Assembly (NCBI RefSeq): GCF_000764185.1
Contig: NZ_JQEC01000071.1
Location: forward strand, 1 to 64,000
DNA from: Colwellia psychrerythraea
GTDB taxonomy: Bacteria; Pseudomonadota; Gammaproteobacteria; Enterobacterales; Alteromonadaceae
Reading direction: 5' to 3'
Length of the DNA: 64,000 nucleotides
The notes under the pieces were generated by a model. The model saw nothing but the letters and a program-made list of their open reading frames with translations. It searched no databases and was not told the DNA's origin. Shown here in pieces: positions 17,656 to 27,303 of the stretch; positions within the stretch are counted from its first letter, which is position 1; each line of letters starts with the position of its first letter. Both the position numbers and the translations under genes were made by a program.

Positions 17656-20370
17656 TTACTCTTGATTGTCGTCTTGTGGGCTATCAGTAGCATCCTGCTG
17701 AGCGCTTTGCTCAGGATTATGCTCTTCTTCACCCTCAATAACATTATCACCTTCAACAGCATCTTCAAGCTGCTCCGGCTCTTCTATTTCATCAATTCGT
17801 TGCAATGCAACTACATGTTCATCGTCCGCCGTTCGAATCATGCGTACGCCTTGGGTATTACGACCAATAACACTCACTTCATTCACACGAGTACGTACTA
17901 ATGTTCCATTGTCAGTAATTAACATGATCTCATCAAGGTCTTCTACTTGAACTGCACCAACAACTTTACCATTACGTTCGCTAACTTTAATAGAAACAAC
18001 ACCTTTGGTTGCTCTACTCTTAGCTGGATATTCAGCCAAATCAGTTCGCTTACCAAAACCATTTTCAGTAATAGTTAACACAGGTCCATCATTCTTAGGA
18101 ACAATAAGTGAAACAACTTTTTGATCACCTTCAAGTTTCATGCCACGGACACCCGTGCCAGTACGACCGATTGGTTTTAATGCCCAACGCTCTTCACCTG
18201 TTTCTGAGTCAAGTTTGATTGCACCTGTTTCACTATCACGTACTTTCTCATTAAAGCGTACTACTTTACCTGCATCAGAGAACAACATTATATCGTTAGT
18301 ACCATCAGTGATATCAACACCTATTAAGGTATCGTCATCACGAAGGTTTAAGGCAATAATACCGTTAGCACGTTGGTTAGAATATGCATCTAAACGTGTT
18401 TTCTTCACAGTGCCTGAGGCCGTAGCCATAACAATATATTTATCATCAGCATATTCACGTACTGGTAAAATAGCCGTGATGCGTTCATCACTTTCTAATG
18501 GCAGAATATTTACAATTGGGCGTCCACGCGCTGTACGACTAGCTAATGGTAATTGGAAAACTTTCAACCAATATAATTTGCCACGATCTGAGAAACATAA
18601 AATAGTGTCATGGGTATTAGCTACTAATAAGCGTTCGATGAAATCTTCTTCTTTCATCTTAGTTGCTGCTTTACCTTTACCACCGCGACGCTGAGCTTCG
18701 TAATCACTTAGCACTTGGTATTTAACATAACCTTCATGCGACAATGTTACTACAACATCTTCTTCTGTGATTAAGTCTTCTAAAGATAAATCATGCGAAG
18801 CATTCGTTATTTCAGTTCTACGTTCGTCACCAAACTCATCACGGATAGCAATAAGTTCTTCACAAATAACTTCCATTAAACGAGCTGGCGTAGCCAGAAT
18901 ATGCATTAATTCTGCAATAAGGTCTAATAACGCTTTGTACTCGCTTAGAATCTTATCGTGTTCCATGCCAGATAGTTTGTATAACTGTAAGTCTACAATA
19001 GCTTTTGCTTGCTCTGCTGTTAAGTAATATAGACCATCACGAATACCATATTCAGGTTCTAACCATTCAGGACGGGCTGCGTCATTACCCGCTTCGCTAA
19101 GCATGGCCGCTACATTGCCTAGTTGCCAGCCTTGAGCAATAAGCTTTTCTTCAGACTCTTTTCTATTGTTTGAAGCTTTAATCAATTCGATGATCGGGTC
19201 AATATTTGCTAAGGCAATTGATAAACCTTCTAATATATGAGCACGGTCACGAGCTTTTCTTAATTCAAAAATCGTACGACGAGTTACTACTTCACGGCGA
19301 TGTAATACAAACGCTTCTAACATCTCTTTTATATTAAATATTTTAGGTTGGCCATTGGTTAATGCCACCATATTTAAACCAAAAGAAACCTGCATTTGGG
19401 TAAGTTTGTATAAGTTATTTAAAACAACCTCACCCACTTCACCGCGCTTAATTTCAATAACCATACGCATGCCGTCTTTATCAGACTCATCACGTAAAGC
19501 AGAAATACCTTCTAGACGTTTATCTTTAACAAGCTCAGCCATTTTTTCAATTAAGCGAGCTTTGTTTACTTGATAAGGCAATTCGTGAACTATTATTGTT
19601 TCTTTACCGGTAGTTTCATGTACATCAATACTGGCACGTGCACGAATTTTTATTTTACCACGTCCTGTACGGTAAGCTTCTTCTATCCCCGCACGACCAC
19701 TAATTATACCGGCGGTTGGAAAGTCAGGACCAGGAATATGCTCTAATATTTCTTCGAAAGATATATCACTATTTTCAATCAGCGCTAAACAGGCATTAAT
19801 AACTTCAGTTAAGTTATGCGGAGGAATATTAGTAGCCATACCAACAGCAATACCAGAAGTACCATTCACTAATAAATTCGGTACGCGCGTTGGCATAACT
19901 GCGGGTATATGCTCTGTGCCATCATAGTTAGGCACAAAATCAACGGTTTCTTTATCTAAGTCGGCAAGAATAGAATGTGCAATTTTAGACATTCTAATTT
20001 CGGTATAACGCATTGCTGCTGCACTATCACCATCAACAGAGCCGAAGTTACCTTGCCCGTCTACCAACATATAGCGTAATGAGAATGGCTGAGCCATACG
20101 GACAATGGTATCGTAAACAGCCGTATCACCATGCGGGTGATACTTACCAATTACATCACCCACCACACGGGCAGATTTTTTGTAGGCTTTGTTCCAATCA
20201 TTGCCTAAGACATCCATGGCAAATAATACCCTGCGATGTACAGGCTTTAAGCCATCACGAACATCGGGCAAAGCACGCCCAACTATTACGCTCATGGCAT
20301 AATCTAAATAGGAGGTTTTTAGTTCATCTTCAATATTAACTGGAACTATTTGTTTTGCCAGATCGGACAT
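17656..20370 (-). CDS. gyrA: DNA gyrase subunit A
   Basis: DNA cleavage and rejoining subunit of gyrase. The 904-aa protein has the catalytic Tyr122 in MRYTEIRMSK and the quinolone-resistance region KYHPHGDTAVYDTIV with Thr83 and Asp87. The C-terminal domain has six beta-pinwheel blades with the GyrA box (QRRGGKG). The tail, from about residue 855, is strongly acidic and Q/D/E-rich, making the protein about 30 aa longer than E. coli GyrA (875 aa). It is divergent from ubiG. Confidence 0.97.
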   Translation of the reverse strand: MSDLAKQIVPVNIEDELKTSYLDYAMSVIVGRALPDVRDGLKPVHRRVLFAMDVLGNDWNKAYKKSARVVGDVIGKYHPHGDTAVYDTIVRMAQPFSLRYMLVDGQGNFGSVDGDSAAAMRYTEIRMSKIAHSILADLDKETVDFVPNYDGTEHIPAVMPTRVPNLLVNGTSGIAVGMATNIPPHNLTEVINACLALIENSDISFEEILEHIPGPDFPTAGIISGRAGIEEAYRTGRGKIKIRARASIDVHETTGKETIIVHELPYQVNKARLIEKMAELVKDKRLEGISALRDESDKDGMRMVIEIKRGEVGEVVLNNLYKLTQMQVSFGLNMVALTNGQPKIFNIKEMLEAFVLHRREVVTRRTIFELRKARDRAHILEGLSIALANIDPIIELIKASNNRKESEEKLIAQGWQLGNVAAMLSEAGNDAARPEWLEPEYGIRDGLYYLTAEQAKAIVDLQLYKLSGMEHDKILSEYKALLDLIAELMHILATPARLMEVICEELIAIRDEFGDERRTEITNASHDLSLEDLITEEDVVVTLSHEGYVKYQVLSDYEAQRRGGKGKAATKMKEEDFIERLLVANTHDTILCFSDRGKLYWLKVFQLPLASRTARGRPIVNILPLESDERITAILPVREYADDKYIVMATASGTVKKTRLDAYSNQRANGIIALNLRDDDTLIGVDITDGTNDIMLFSDAGKVVRFNEKVRDSETGAIKLDSETGEERWALKPIGRTGTGVRGMKLEGDQKVVSLIVPKNDGPVLTITENGFGKRTDLAEYPAKSRATKGVVSIKVSERNGKVVGAVQVEDLDEIMLITDNGTLVRTRVNEVSVIGRNTQGVRMIRTADDEHVVALQRIDEIEEPEQLEDAVEGDNVIEGEEEHNPEQSAQQDATDSPQDDNQE

Positions 20371-20693
20371 AAATCGATGGTATCCCTTAACTAATTCTTT
20401 TGCTTAACAATACTACGTTAATAACAGGGTTATTTTCGAGTATCGTATAAACGGTATTTTAAAGATTTTATTGTTATGTAAGTGTTATAGAACAGACACT
20501 AATAATAGTAATCAACGCAGCATACTAGCATAAAAATGTTTGATGCCATACAGCTTTATGTAAAGGTTTTTTAACGGGTTATAATCAGCTTAAAAAAACG
20601 ACTAAAACACGTCAATTTGATCTATACCCTTTGTTTAAAAATAACTTTCGTTTAGAATCGAAACATTGAAAATAAATTTAAAGCAGTAAATAT
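20371..20693. other. Divergent promoter region gyrA / ubiG
   Basis: 323 bp of AT-rich non-coding sequence between divergent gyrA and ubiG. The best promoter seen is for ubiG: TTGTTT (20631-20636), 16 bp, TAGAAT (20653-20658), 35 bp before the ATG. No open frame of note and no strong repeat were found. Confidence 0.5.
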
Positions 20694-21434
20694 ATGTCAA
20701 GCAATCCCCTTAACGTGAATGAAGATGAAATTGCAAAATTCGAAAAAGTTGCCAGCCAGTGGTGGGACTTAAACGGTGATTTTAAACCGTTACACCTAAT
20801 CAATCCTTTACGAGTGCAATTTATAAGTCAGCATATTGCTCTTGAAAATAGCAATACTGATGCTAACAATGGTTTTTTTGATAAAAAATTTGTTGATGTC
20901 GGCTGTGGCGGTGGAATTTTGTCAGAGTCATTAGCAAAACTAGGAGCGAAAGTGACGGGTATAGACATGGGCACCGAACCACTCAATGTGGCTAAGTTAC
21001 ATGCGTTAGAATCTAATTTAATAATCAATTATCAAAAAATTACTGCCGAAGAAAAAGCACAAGAAAGTGCTAATACCTTTGATGTAGTAACTTGCATGGA
21101 AATGTTAGAGCACGTGCCTGATCCCGCATCGGTTATACAAGCGTGTTCTACCTTGGTTAAACCCGGAGGTTTGGTTTTCTTTTCAACGCTGAATAAAAGT
21201 ATAAAATCGTATTTGTTGGCAATATTAGCCGCAGAAAAATTGCTAAAAATTGTGCCCGATGGTACACATGACCACGATAAATTCATCCGCCCTTCACAGC
21301 TCATTGGCTGGGCAGAGCATAGTGGTTTAAAGTGTATTGATGCTTGTGGCATTCATTACAACCCTCTAACAGGTAATCATAAGTTATATGACTCACTTGA
21401 TGTGAATTATATATTGTGTTGTCGCAAGCTTTAA
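20694..21434 (+). CDS. ubiG: Ubiquinone biosynthesis O-methyltransferase
   Basis: SAM-dependent enzyme that performs both O-methylations of ubiquinone synthesis. The 246-aa protein begins with the UbiG-specific EIAKFEKVASQWWDLNGDFKPLH, then SAM motif I VDVGCGGGILSESLAKLGA and the post-motif GMEMLEHV-like CMEMLEHVPDP. Length matches E. coli UbiG (240 aa). Its placement divergent from gyrA is the same as in E. coli. Confidence 0.96.
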   Translation: MSSNPLNVNEDEIAKFEKVASQWWDLNGDFKPLHLINPLRVQFISQHIALENSNTDANNGFFDKKFVDVGCGGGILSESLAKLGAKVTGIDMGTEPLNVAKLHALESNLIINYQKITAEEKAQESANTFDVVTCMEMLEHVPDPASVIQACSTLVKPGGLVFFSTLNKSIKSYLLAILAAEKLLKIVPDGTHDHDKFIRPSQLIGWAEHSGLKCIDACGIHYNPLTGNHKLYDSLDVNYILCCRKL

Positions 21435-21992
21435 CAAGCTAAACGATAATAACGGCTAGGGATGATGAAAACTGCGATAACGTTCAAGATTTTGCTAAAG
21501 TGTTAGTTGTTGATGCATAAACAATCAAGTTGTTCAAACATTAAACTGCACTTGATGCAAGAACATAAACCACTGAATTTTATACATTTAAATACCTTTA
21601 GAATAATTCACTATAGTTAACCTTAAAATTCAATAAAAATAATTTATAAAAATACCAATGGCCTAAAAAAATTAAAATAATCGTTGCTTTTAGTAAATTC
21701 CAAAATGAAAAAGTCTTGCTAGGTTAGTCATCACTAACCCTGAAAATACGGCAAAAACAAACACAAAGATCAACTTATTTTATCTCTTGCAAAACAGGTC
21801 GAACCTCACTATCTTGTGTCTAGAATTATAAAAAACCCTAGATATTGTGCATTTGATGCCCAGTTGTTATTTCTAATACTACTTGTTTTAGTAATTTATT
21901 TCTAAGGCAAGTATGGGGTTTTTATTAGGAACGTTTTTTGATCCTTTTACTAGGATAATAAACAATAACAATAATCGTTTTGCAGGTATTTC
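21435..21992. other. 558-bp non-coding region upstream of nrdA
   Basis: No credible open frame on either strand. The last 190 bp hold two NrdR-type boxes (separate entry). The rest is AT-rich with no clear terminator for ubiG. Confidence 0.6.
21804..21850 (+). promoter_or_regulatory. Two NrdR-type boxes upstream of nrdAB
   Basis: CCTCACTATCTTGTGT (21804-21819) and ACCCTAGATATTGTGC (21835-21850) each match most positions of the NrdR box ACACTATATATAGTGT. They are 31 bp apart, the three-turn spacing typical of paired NrdR sites. NrdR represses ribonucleotide reductase genes when dATP is high. The boxes lie 143 bp before the nrdA start. Confidence 0.75.
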
Positions 21993-24263
21993 ATGAATAA
22001 CAACCTCTTTGTAACTAAACGAAATGGTAAAAAAGAAACCATTGATTTAGAAAAAATTCACCGTGTCATTGCTTGGGCTGCTGATGGCTTAGAACAAGTA
22101 TCTGTTTCTCAAGTAGAATTAAAATCTCACATTCAGTTTTATGACGGTATAAAAACTGAAGACATTCATGAGACCATTATTAAATCTGCTGCTGATTTGA
22201 TTTCAGAAGAGACACCTGACTATCAGTATTTAGCTGCACGTTTAGCTGTTTTCCACTTACGTAAAAAAGCTTATGGTCAATTTGAGCCACCGGCTCTTTA
22301 TGATCATGTGGTAAAATTAGTCGAAGCTGGTAAATATGATCAGCACTTACTTGCCGATTACAGCAAAGATGACTTCGAGCATATGGCCTCTTTCATGGAC
22401 CATAGTCGTGATCTTAACTTTAGCTACGCCGCGGTTAAACAGCTCGAGGGTAAGTATTTAGTACAAAATCGAGTTAATGGTGAAATATATGAAAGTGCTC
22501 AATTTCTCTATATCTTAGTTGCCGCATGTTTATTTGCTAAATACCCAAGTGATACTCGTTTGCGCTACGTAGAAGATTTTTATCACGCTATTTCTCGTTT
22601 TAAAATATCATTACCAACCCCAATTATGGCCGGTGTTCGTACACCAACCCGTCAATTTTCATCTTGTGTATTAATTGAATGTGGCGATAGCTTAGATTCA
22701 ATAAATGCTACATCAAGTGCTATCGTTAAGTATGTATCTCAACGAGCAGGCATTGGTGTTAATGCGGGTAGAATCCGTGCATTAGGTAGTACGATTAGAA
22801 ACGGTGAAGCATTCCATACTGGTTGTATTCCTTTTTTCAAACACTTCCAAACCGCAGTTAAAAGTTGTTCACAAGGTGGCGTACGTGGCGGCGCTGCAAC
22901 ATTGTTTTATCCTTTGTGGCACTTAGAAGTAGAAAGTTTACTGGTACTTAAAAATAACCGAGGCGTGGAAGAAAATCGTGTACGCCATTTAGACTATGGT
23001 GTGCAATTTAACAAGCTGATGTACCAGCGCTTAATTAAAGGTGGCCATATTACCTTATTTAGCCCAAGCGATGTTCCAGGCTTATATGATGCTTTCTTTG
23101 AAGACCAAGAAGAATTTGATCGCTTATATGTGCAATATGAGAACGATGAATCGATTCGTAAAAAGCGTATCAAGGCTATTGAATTATTCACCTTGTTTGC
23201 ACAAGAGCGCGCAAGTACTGGCCGGATTTACTTACAAAATGTCGATCACTGTAATACTCATAGTCCATTTGAGCCAAGTAAAGCCGCTATTCGTCAAAGT
23301 AACTTGTGTTTAGAAATTGCTTTACCGACTAAACCAATGAATGACATTAACGATGAAAATGGTGAAGTGGCACTTTGTACACTGTCGGCATTTAACTTAG
23401 GTGTTATCGACTCACTAGATGAGTTAGAAGGGTTAGCTGATCTAGCCGTTCGCGCCTTAGATTGCCTATTAGATTATCAAGATTATCCTATTGCTGCAGC
23501 AAAAAGCGCAAGTATGGCACGAAGAACACTTGGTATAGGTGTAATTAACTATGCCTACTATCTTGCTAAAAATGGCCTTTACTATTCAAACGGTAGTGCA
23601 AACAATTTAACTCACCGCACGTTTGAAGCTATTCAATTCTATTTGTTAAAAGCGTCCAATGAATTAGCTAAAGAGCAAGGTGCTTGTCCTAAATTTCATG
23701 AAACTCGCCTAAGCCAAGGTATATTGCCCATTGATACTTATAAAAAGTCTATTGATGATATTACTGGTGAGCCATTACATTTAGATTGGGAAAGTTTACG
23801 TGCAAGCATTAAAGAGCATGGCGTAAGAAACTCCACTGTTTCAGCATTAATGCCTTCAGAAACTTCATCACAAATATCAAATGCTACCAATGGCATTGAA
23901 CCTCCACGCGGCTTGATCAGTATTAAAGCCAGTAAAGACGGGGTATTAAAACAAGTGGTTCCTGAGTATGAAAAGCTTAAAGGTAACTATGAGTTATTAT
24001 GGAATATTCCTAATAATCAAGGTTATTTGGAATTAGTAGGTATTATGCAAAAGTTTGTTGACCAAGCTATTTCAGCCAATACTAATTATGATCCAAATAA
24101 ATTTGAAGGTGGCAAGGTACCCGTTAAACAAATATTAAAAGATATTTTAACCGCCTATAAACTGGGTGTTAAAACACTTTATTACCATAACACCCGTGAT
24201 GGTGCCAGCGATGACATAGAAATAGAAGATGATGGCTGTGCTGGTGGTGCGTGTAAAATCTAA
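21993..24263 (+). CDS. nrdA: Ribonucleoside-diphosphate reductase class Ia, alpha subunit
   Basis: Large subunit that reduces ribonucleoside diphosphates to deoxy forms. The 756-aa protein starts with an ATP cone (VTKRNGKKETIDLEKIHRVI) for allosteric activity control. It has the catalytic barrel with SSCVLIECGDS (first active-site Cys), NLCLEIALPT and CTLSAFNLG, and the C-terminal redox pair CAGGAC. Length agrees with E. coli NrdA (761 aa). It is followed by nrdB and yfaE. Confidence 0.97.
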   Translation: MNNNLFVTKRNGKKETIDLEKIHRVIAWAADGLEQVSVSQVELKSHIQFYDGIKTEDIHETIIKSAADLISEETPDYQYLAARLAVFHLRKKAYGQFEPPALYDHVVKLVEAGKYDQHLLADYSKDDFEHMASFMDHSRDLNFSYAAVKQLEGKYLVQNRVNGEIYESAQFLYILVAACLFAKYPSDTRLRYVEDFYHAISRFKISLPTPIMAGVRTPTRQFSSCVLIECGDSLDSINATSSAIVKYVSQRAGIGVNAGRIRALGSTIRNGEAFHTGCIPFFKHFQTAVKSCSQGGVRGGAATLFYPLWHLEVESLLVLKNNRGVEENRVRHLDYGVQFNKLMYQRLIKGGHITLFSPSDVPGLYDAFFEDQEEFDRLYVQYENDESIRKKRIKAIELFTLFAQERASTGRIYLQNVDHCNTHSPFEPSKAAIRQSNLCLEIALPTKPMNDINDENGEVALCTLSAFNLGVIDSLDELEGLADLAVRALDCLLDYQDYPIAAAKSASMARRTLGIGVINYAYYLAKNGLYYSNGSANNLTHRTFEAIQFYLLKASNELAKEQGACPKFHETRLSQGILPIDTYKKSIDDITGEPLHLDWESLRASIKEHGVRNSTVSALMPSETSSQISNATNGIEPPRGLISIKASKDGVLKQVVPEYEKLKGNYELLWNIPNNQGYLELVGIMQKFVDQAISANTNYDPNKFEGGKVPVKQILKDILTAYKLGVKTLYYHNTRDGASDDIEIEDDGCAGGACKI

Positions 24264-24312
24264 ACATCAGAGCTAATAAGTTTACTTAAATACTCTGACA
24301 CTCAATATAAAT

Positions 24313-24340
24313 ACAGAGCCTAGCTAAATACTGGGCTCTG
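24313..24340 (+). other. Stem-loop in the nrdA-nrdB spacer
   Basis: CAGAGCC (24313-24319) and GGCTCTG (24334-24340) can pair around a 14-base loop. No T tract follows, so this is not a clear terminator. It may stabilise or process the nrd mRNA. Confidence 0.4.
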
Positions 24341-24378
24341 GTCGCTACAGCCATGTAGTCGCCCTAAAGGAATATCAC

Positions 24379-25509
24379 ATGACGTATACTACGTTTAACC
24401 AAACGCCAAATAATGCTTTGCTAGAACCCATGTTTCTAGGCAATAGCGTAAACGTTTCTCGCTATGACCAGCAACGTTATATTGCCTTTGAAAAGCTGAT
24501 AGAAAAACAGCTATCCTTCTTTTGGCGTCCAGAGGAAGTTGATGTATCCAAAGATAGAGCCGATTGGCAAAGCCTAACCGACTCTGAAAGACATATTTTT
24601 ATATCTAACTTAAAATATCAAACGTTATTAGACTCAATGGCCGCCCGTTCGGTTAACGCAGTTTTTCTACCGCTTGTATCTTTACCTGAAGTAGAGACTT
24701 GGGTCGAAACGTGGGCGTTTAGTGAAACAATTCACTCTCGCTCTTATACCCATATTTTACGTAATTTGTTTACTAACCCTGGTGAAATTTTTGATGATAT
24801 TATCGTCAACCCTGCCATATTAAAACGAGCTTCTAGTATTGCTAAATACTTTGATGATGTAATTCTTACCACACAATTATTACAATCACAGGGTGAAGGT
24901 ACTTATGAAGTTGAAGGTAAAACAATAGAAGTTAATAGCAGAAAACTTAAAGAGCGTTTATTCCTTGCAGTTTGCTCGGTAAACGCCCTAGAAGCTATCC
25001 GATTTTACGTTAGCTTTGCTTGCTCATTTGCTTTTGCAGAACGTGAACTGCTTGAAGGTAATGCCAAAATTATTAAATTAATTGCCCGCGATGAAGCTCT
25101 GCATTTGACCGGTACGCAACATATTCTAAATAATTGGAAAACTGGAAAAGATGATCCAGAAATGAAAATTATTAGCGAAGAGATGCGAGATGAAGGCTTA
25201 CAAATTTTCTTAGATGTGGTCGAGCAAGAAAAGGAATGGGCACAATATTTATTTAAAGATGGTTCAATGATTGGCCTAAATGCCGAGATATTAAACCAAT
25301 ATATCGAGTACATTTCAAATCAACGTTTGACTGCTATTGGCTATGAAGCACCTTTTGACATAAAAAGTAATCCATTGCCGTGGATGAATGCTTATCTTGT
25401 GAGTGATAACGTTCAGGTCGCTCCTCAAGAGACTGAAATATCAAGCTATTTAGTTGGTCAGGTTGACTCTTCTGTAGATGCTGACGATTTTGATGATTTT
25501 GATTTATAG
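24379..25509 (+). CDS. nrdB: Ribonucleoside-diphosphate reductase class Ia, beta subunit
   Basis: Radical-generating subunit with a diferric-tyrosyl cofactor. The 376-aa ferritin-like protein has the iron ligands and radical tyrosine in WAFSETIHSRSYTHI (Tyr after HSRS corresponds to Tyr122 of E. coli) and a second ligand set in RDEALHLTGTQHI. The acidic C-terminus ending DDFDDFDL is the NrdA-docking tail. AAAGGAATATCAC precedes the ATG. Confidence 0.97.
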   Translation: MTYTTFNQTPNNALLEPMFLGNSVNVSRYDQQRYIAFEKLIEKQLSFFWRPEEVDVSKDRADWQSLTDSERHIFISNLKYQTLLDSMAARSVNAVFLPLVSLPEVETWVETWAFSETIHSRSYTHILRNLFTNPGEIFDDIIVNPAILKRASSIAKYFDDVILTTQLLQSQGEGTYEVEGKTIEVNSRKLKERLFLAVCSVNALEAIRFYVSFACSFAFAERELLEGNAKIIKLIARDEALHLTGTQHILNNWKTGKDDPEMKIISEEMRDEGLQIFLDVVEQEKEWAQYLFKDGSMIGLNAEILNQYIEYISNQRLTAIGYEAPFDIKSNPLPWMNAYLVSDNVQVAPQETEISSYLVGQVDSSVDADDFDDFDL

Positions 25510-25558
25510 ATAATAATTGATGATGATACTAACCTAAATTTAGGCTGGTTTAATACCT

Positions 25559-25864
25559 ATGAAAGTTAAGAAAGCCACTCAAATTGTGAAGGACATCATC
25601 AAATTGCAGCCTAAGATTAACGTGCAAGGTAAAGTTGTTCCCTATGATGATAGCGAACAAACTTTACTTGAGTGTTTGGAGTCTGCCGACATAGAAGTTC
25701 ATTACCATTGTCGTGATGGCTTCTGTGGTGCGTGTCGAGTAACACTGGTGTCAGGTGAAATTAACTATCCACTAGGTGAACCCTTAGCTTTTGTTGGTCA
25801 AAACGAAATTTTACCCTGTTGCTGTATTCCAGTTACCGATATAACTTTAATCGTTGATGAGTAA
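25559..25864 (+). CDS. yfaE: 2Fe-2S ferredoxin YfaE, NrdB cofactor maintenance
   Basis: A 101-aa plant-type ferredoxin with cluster ligands CRDGFCGAC and PCCC. YfaE supplies electrons to assemble and repair the NrdB diferric-tyrosyl cofactor. It is somewhat longer than E. coli YfaE (84 aa), with a basic N-terminal extension. It is the third gene of the nrdA-nrdB-yfaE operon and ends 6 bp from the converging signalling operon. Confidence 0.92.
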   Translation: MKVKKATQIVKDIIKLQPKINVQGKVVPYDDSEQTLLECLESADIEVHYHCRDGFCGACRVTLVSGEINYPLGEPLAFVGQNEILPCCCIPVTDITLIVDE

Positions 25865-25870
25865 CTTTCT

Positions 25871-27226
25871 TTAGCTAATATCCAAATGTAATTCTATTCC
25901 TTTCATTACTCGATTAAGCTCTGGTGACAAAAGAGAAAATAAACCATCAAGATCATTTTTATCATTCTCATTAATCGCTAAGTCAAGCGCTTTTGTTACT
26001 TCAAACAAATCCATCGCTCCAACCGAGCATGCAACCCCTTTTAAGGTATGAGCTATATGCTTGGCCGTAACAATATCTTGCTCAAGTATTGCACTTTGCA
26101 ACTTTTGACCATCAAGGTGATGATCTTGGTAAAACATCACCAAAATTTCTTTAAATAACGCTTCGTCACCTAAGACATTATTTACCCCAATATCAAAATC
26201 TATGCCATCATAATTCAATATACCGATCCCCTCTTGTTCTGACAAACTTTTATCCTTAGCAGCTAAAGTAACTTCAATTGCATCTCTTTCTATACCCACG
26301 GGGTTGATAAGTGTATTTGCATTTACGACTTGGTTTCGACCATGTGCTTTAGCATAATATAAAGCACTATCCGCTTGTTTAAGTAATTCATCAATGGTTT
26401 GGTAATCATCTTGAGCTAAAACTAAACCAACACTCACCGTTATTTTAATATCTAACTCATTACCTTCGTCATTAGTAATTGTGATGCTAAGTTTTTCAAC
26501 TTGGCTTCGCAATCGCTCACAAGCAATAAAAGCATCATCGCAACTGGTATTAGGTAAACAAACGGCAAACTCTTCCCCACCAATTCGACCCACAATGTCA
26601 TAGTCTCGAAATACCTCGGTCATGGTTTTACTAAAAGATCGTAATACTTGATCACCCACATCATGACCATAATTATCATTAACTTGTTTGAACAAATCAA
26701 TATCGAACATTGCCGCAACAAGGGGCTGCTCTGCTCTATTAGCTAAACTAATAGCATTACTACTCAGCTCAAAAAAACTGCCACGATTGTTCATGCCAGT
26801 TAGGAAATCTGTTTTTGCTAAGTACTCAAGTTGTGCGGTCTTTTCTTTTAACCGTATAGCCGTTCTAATACGTGCGAGTAGTACCTTAGCAACATAGGGT
26901 TTTATTACATAATCGCCAGCACCTAATTCTAAAGCGGCAACAACTTCATCTTCATCCGTTGAAGCTGACAGCATTATCACAGGAATTTGAGCACTTACTG
27001 CTTGTGCTTTTATTCTCGTTAAAGTTTCCAAGCCAGAAAGACCAGGCATATACATATCAAGAAGAATAAGGTCAATGACATTGTTTTCTAATAAAGCCAG
27101 TGACTGTTCACCACTATCGCAGCTTGTTACATGATAACCCGCAGCACTGAGATCAAATTCTAGTAACATCTGAGTATCTTTAGCATCATCTACCACTAAT
27201 ACTGTATATTCTTTATCTAAAACCAT
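25871..27226 (-). CDS. Receiver-GGEEF-HPt diguanylate cyclase
   Basis: A 451-aa response regulator. Residues 6-120 form a receiver (VVDDAKD...LILLDMYMPGLSG...VIKPY). A GGDEF domain follows with GRIGGEEFAV (GGEEF about 215-219) and an RxxD inhibitory site (RDYD) five residues before it, so c-di-GMP synthesis with product feedback is expected. The C-terminal third holds an HPt domain with HIAHTLKGVACSVGA (His about 393). A cyclase carrying both a receiver and an HPt could sit inside a phosphorelay with the hybrid kinase encoded just upstream. It is the last gene of the signalling operon. Confidence 0.9.
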   Translation of the reverse strand: MVLDKEYTVLVVDDAKDTQMLLEFDLSAAGYHVTSCDSGEQSLALLENNVIDLILLDMYMPGLSGLETLTRIKAQAVSAQIPVIMLSASTDEDEVVAALELGAGDYVIKPYVAKVLLARIRTAIRLKEKTAQLEYLAKTDFLTGMNNRGSFFELSSNAISLANRAEQPLVAAMFDIDLFKQVNDNYGHDVGDQVLRSFSKTMTEVFRDYDIVGRIGGEEFAVCLPNTSCDDAFIACERLRSQVEKLSITITNDEGNELDIKITVSVGLVLAQDDYQTIDELLKQADSALYYAKAHGRNQVVNANTLINPVGIERDAIEVTLAAKDKSLSEQEGIGILNYDGIDFDIGVNNVLGDEALFKEILVMFYQDHHLDGQKLQSAILEQDIVTAKHIAHTLKGVACSVGAMDLFEVTKALDLAINENDKNDLDGLFSLLSPELNRVMKGIELHLDIS

Positions 27227-27303
27227 TTAGTAATCACCATACTATAATTAATTCACTATCTATTTTTGGCATAACACACATAGATCATTATCTTTACTTG
27301 ACA

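Noticed and set aside
18140..18694. 184-aa plus-strand ORF opposite gyrA
   Set aside because: It lies wholly within gyrA on the other strand, has no ribosome site or recognised motifs, and mirrors the codons of a conserved gene.
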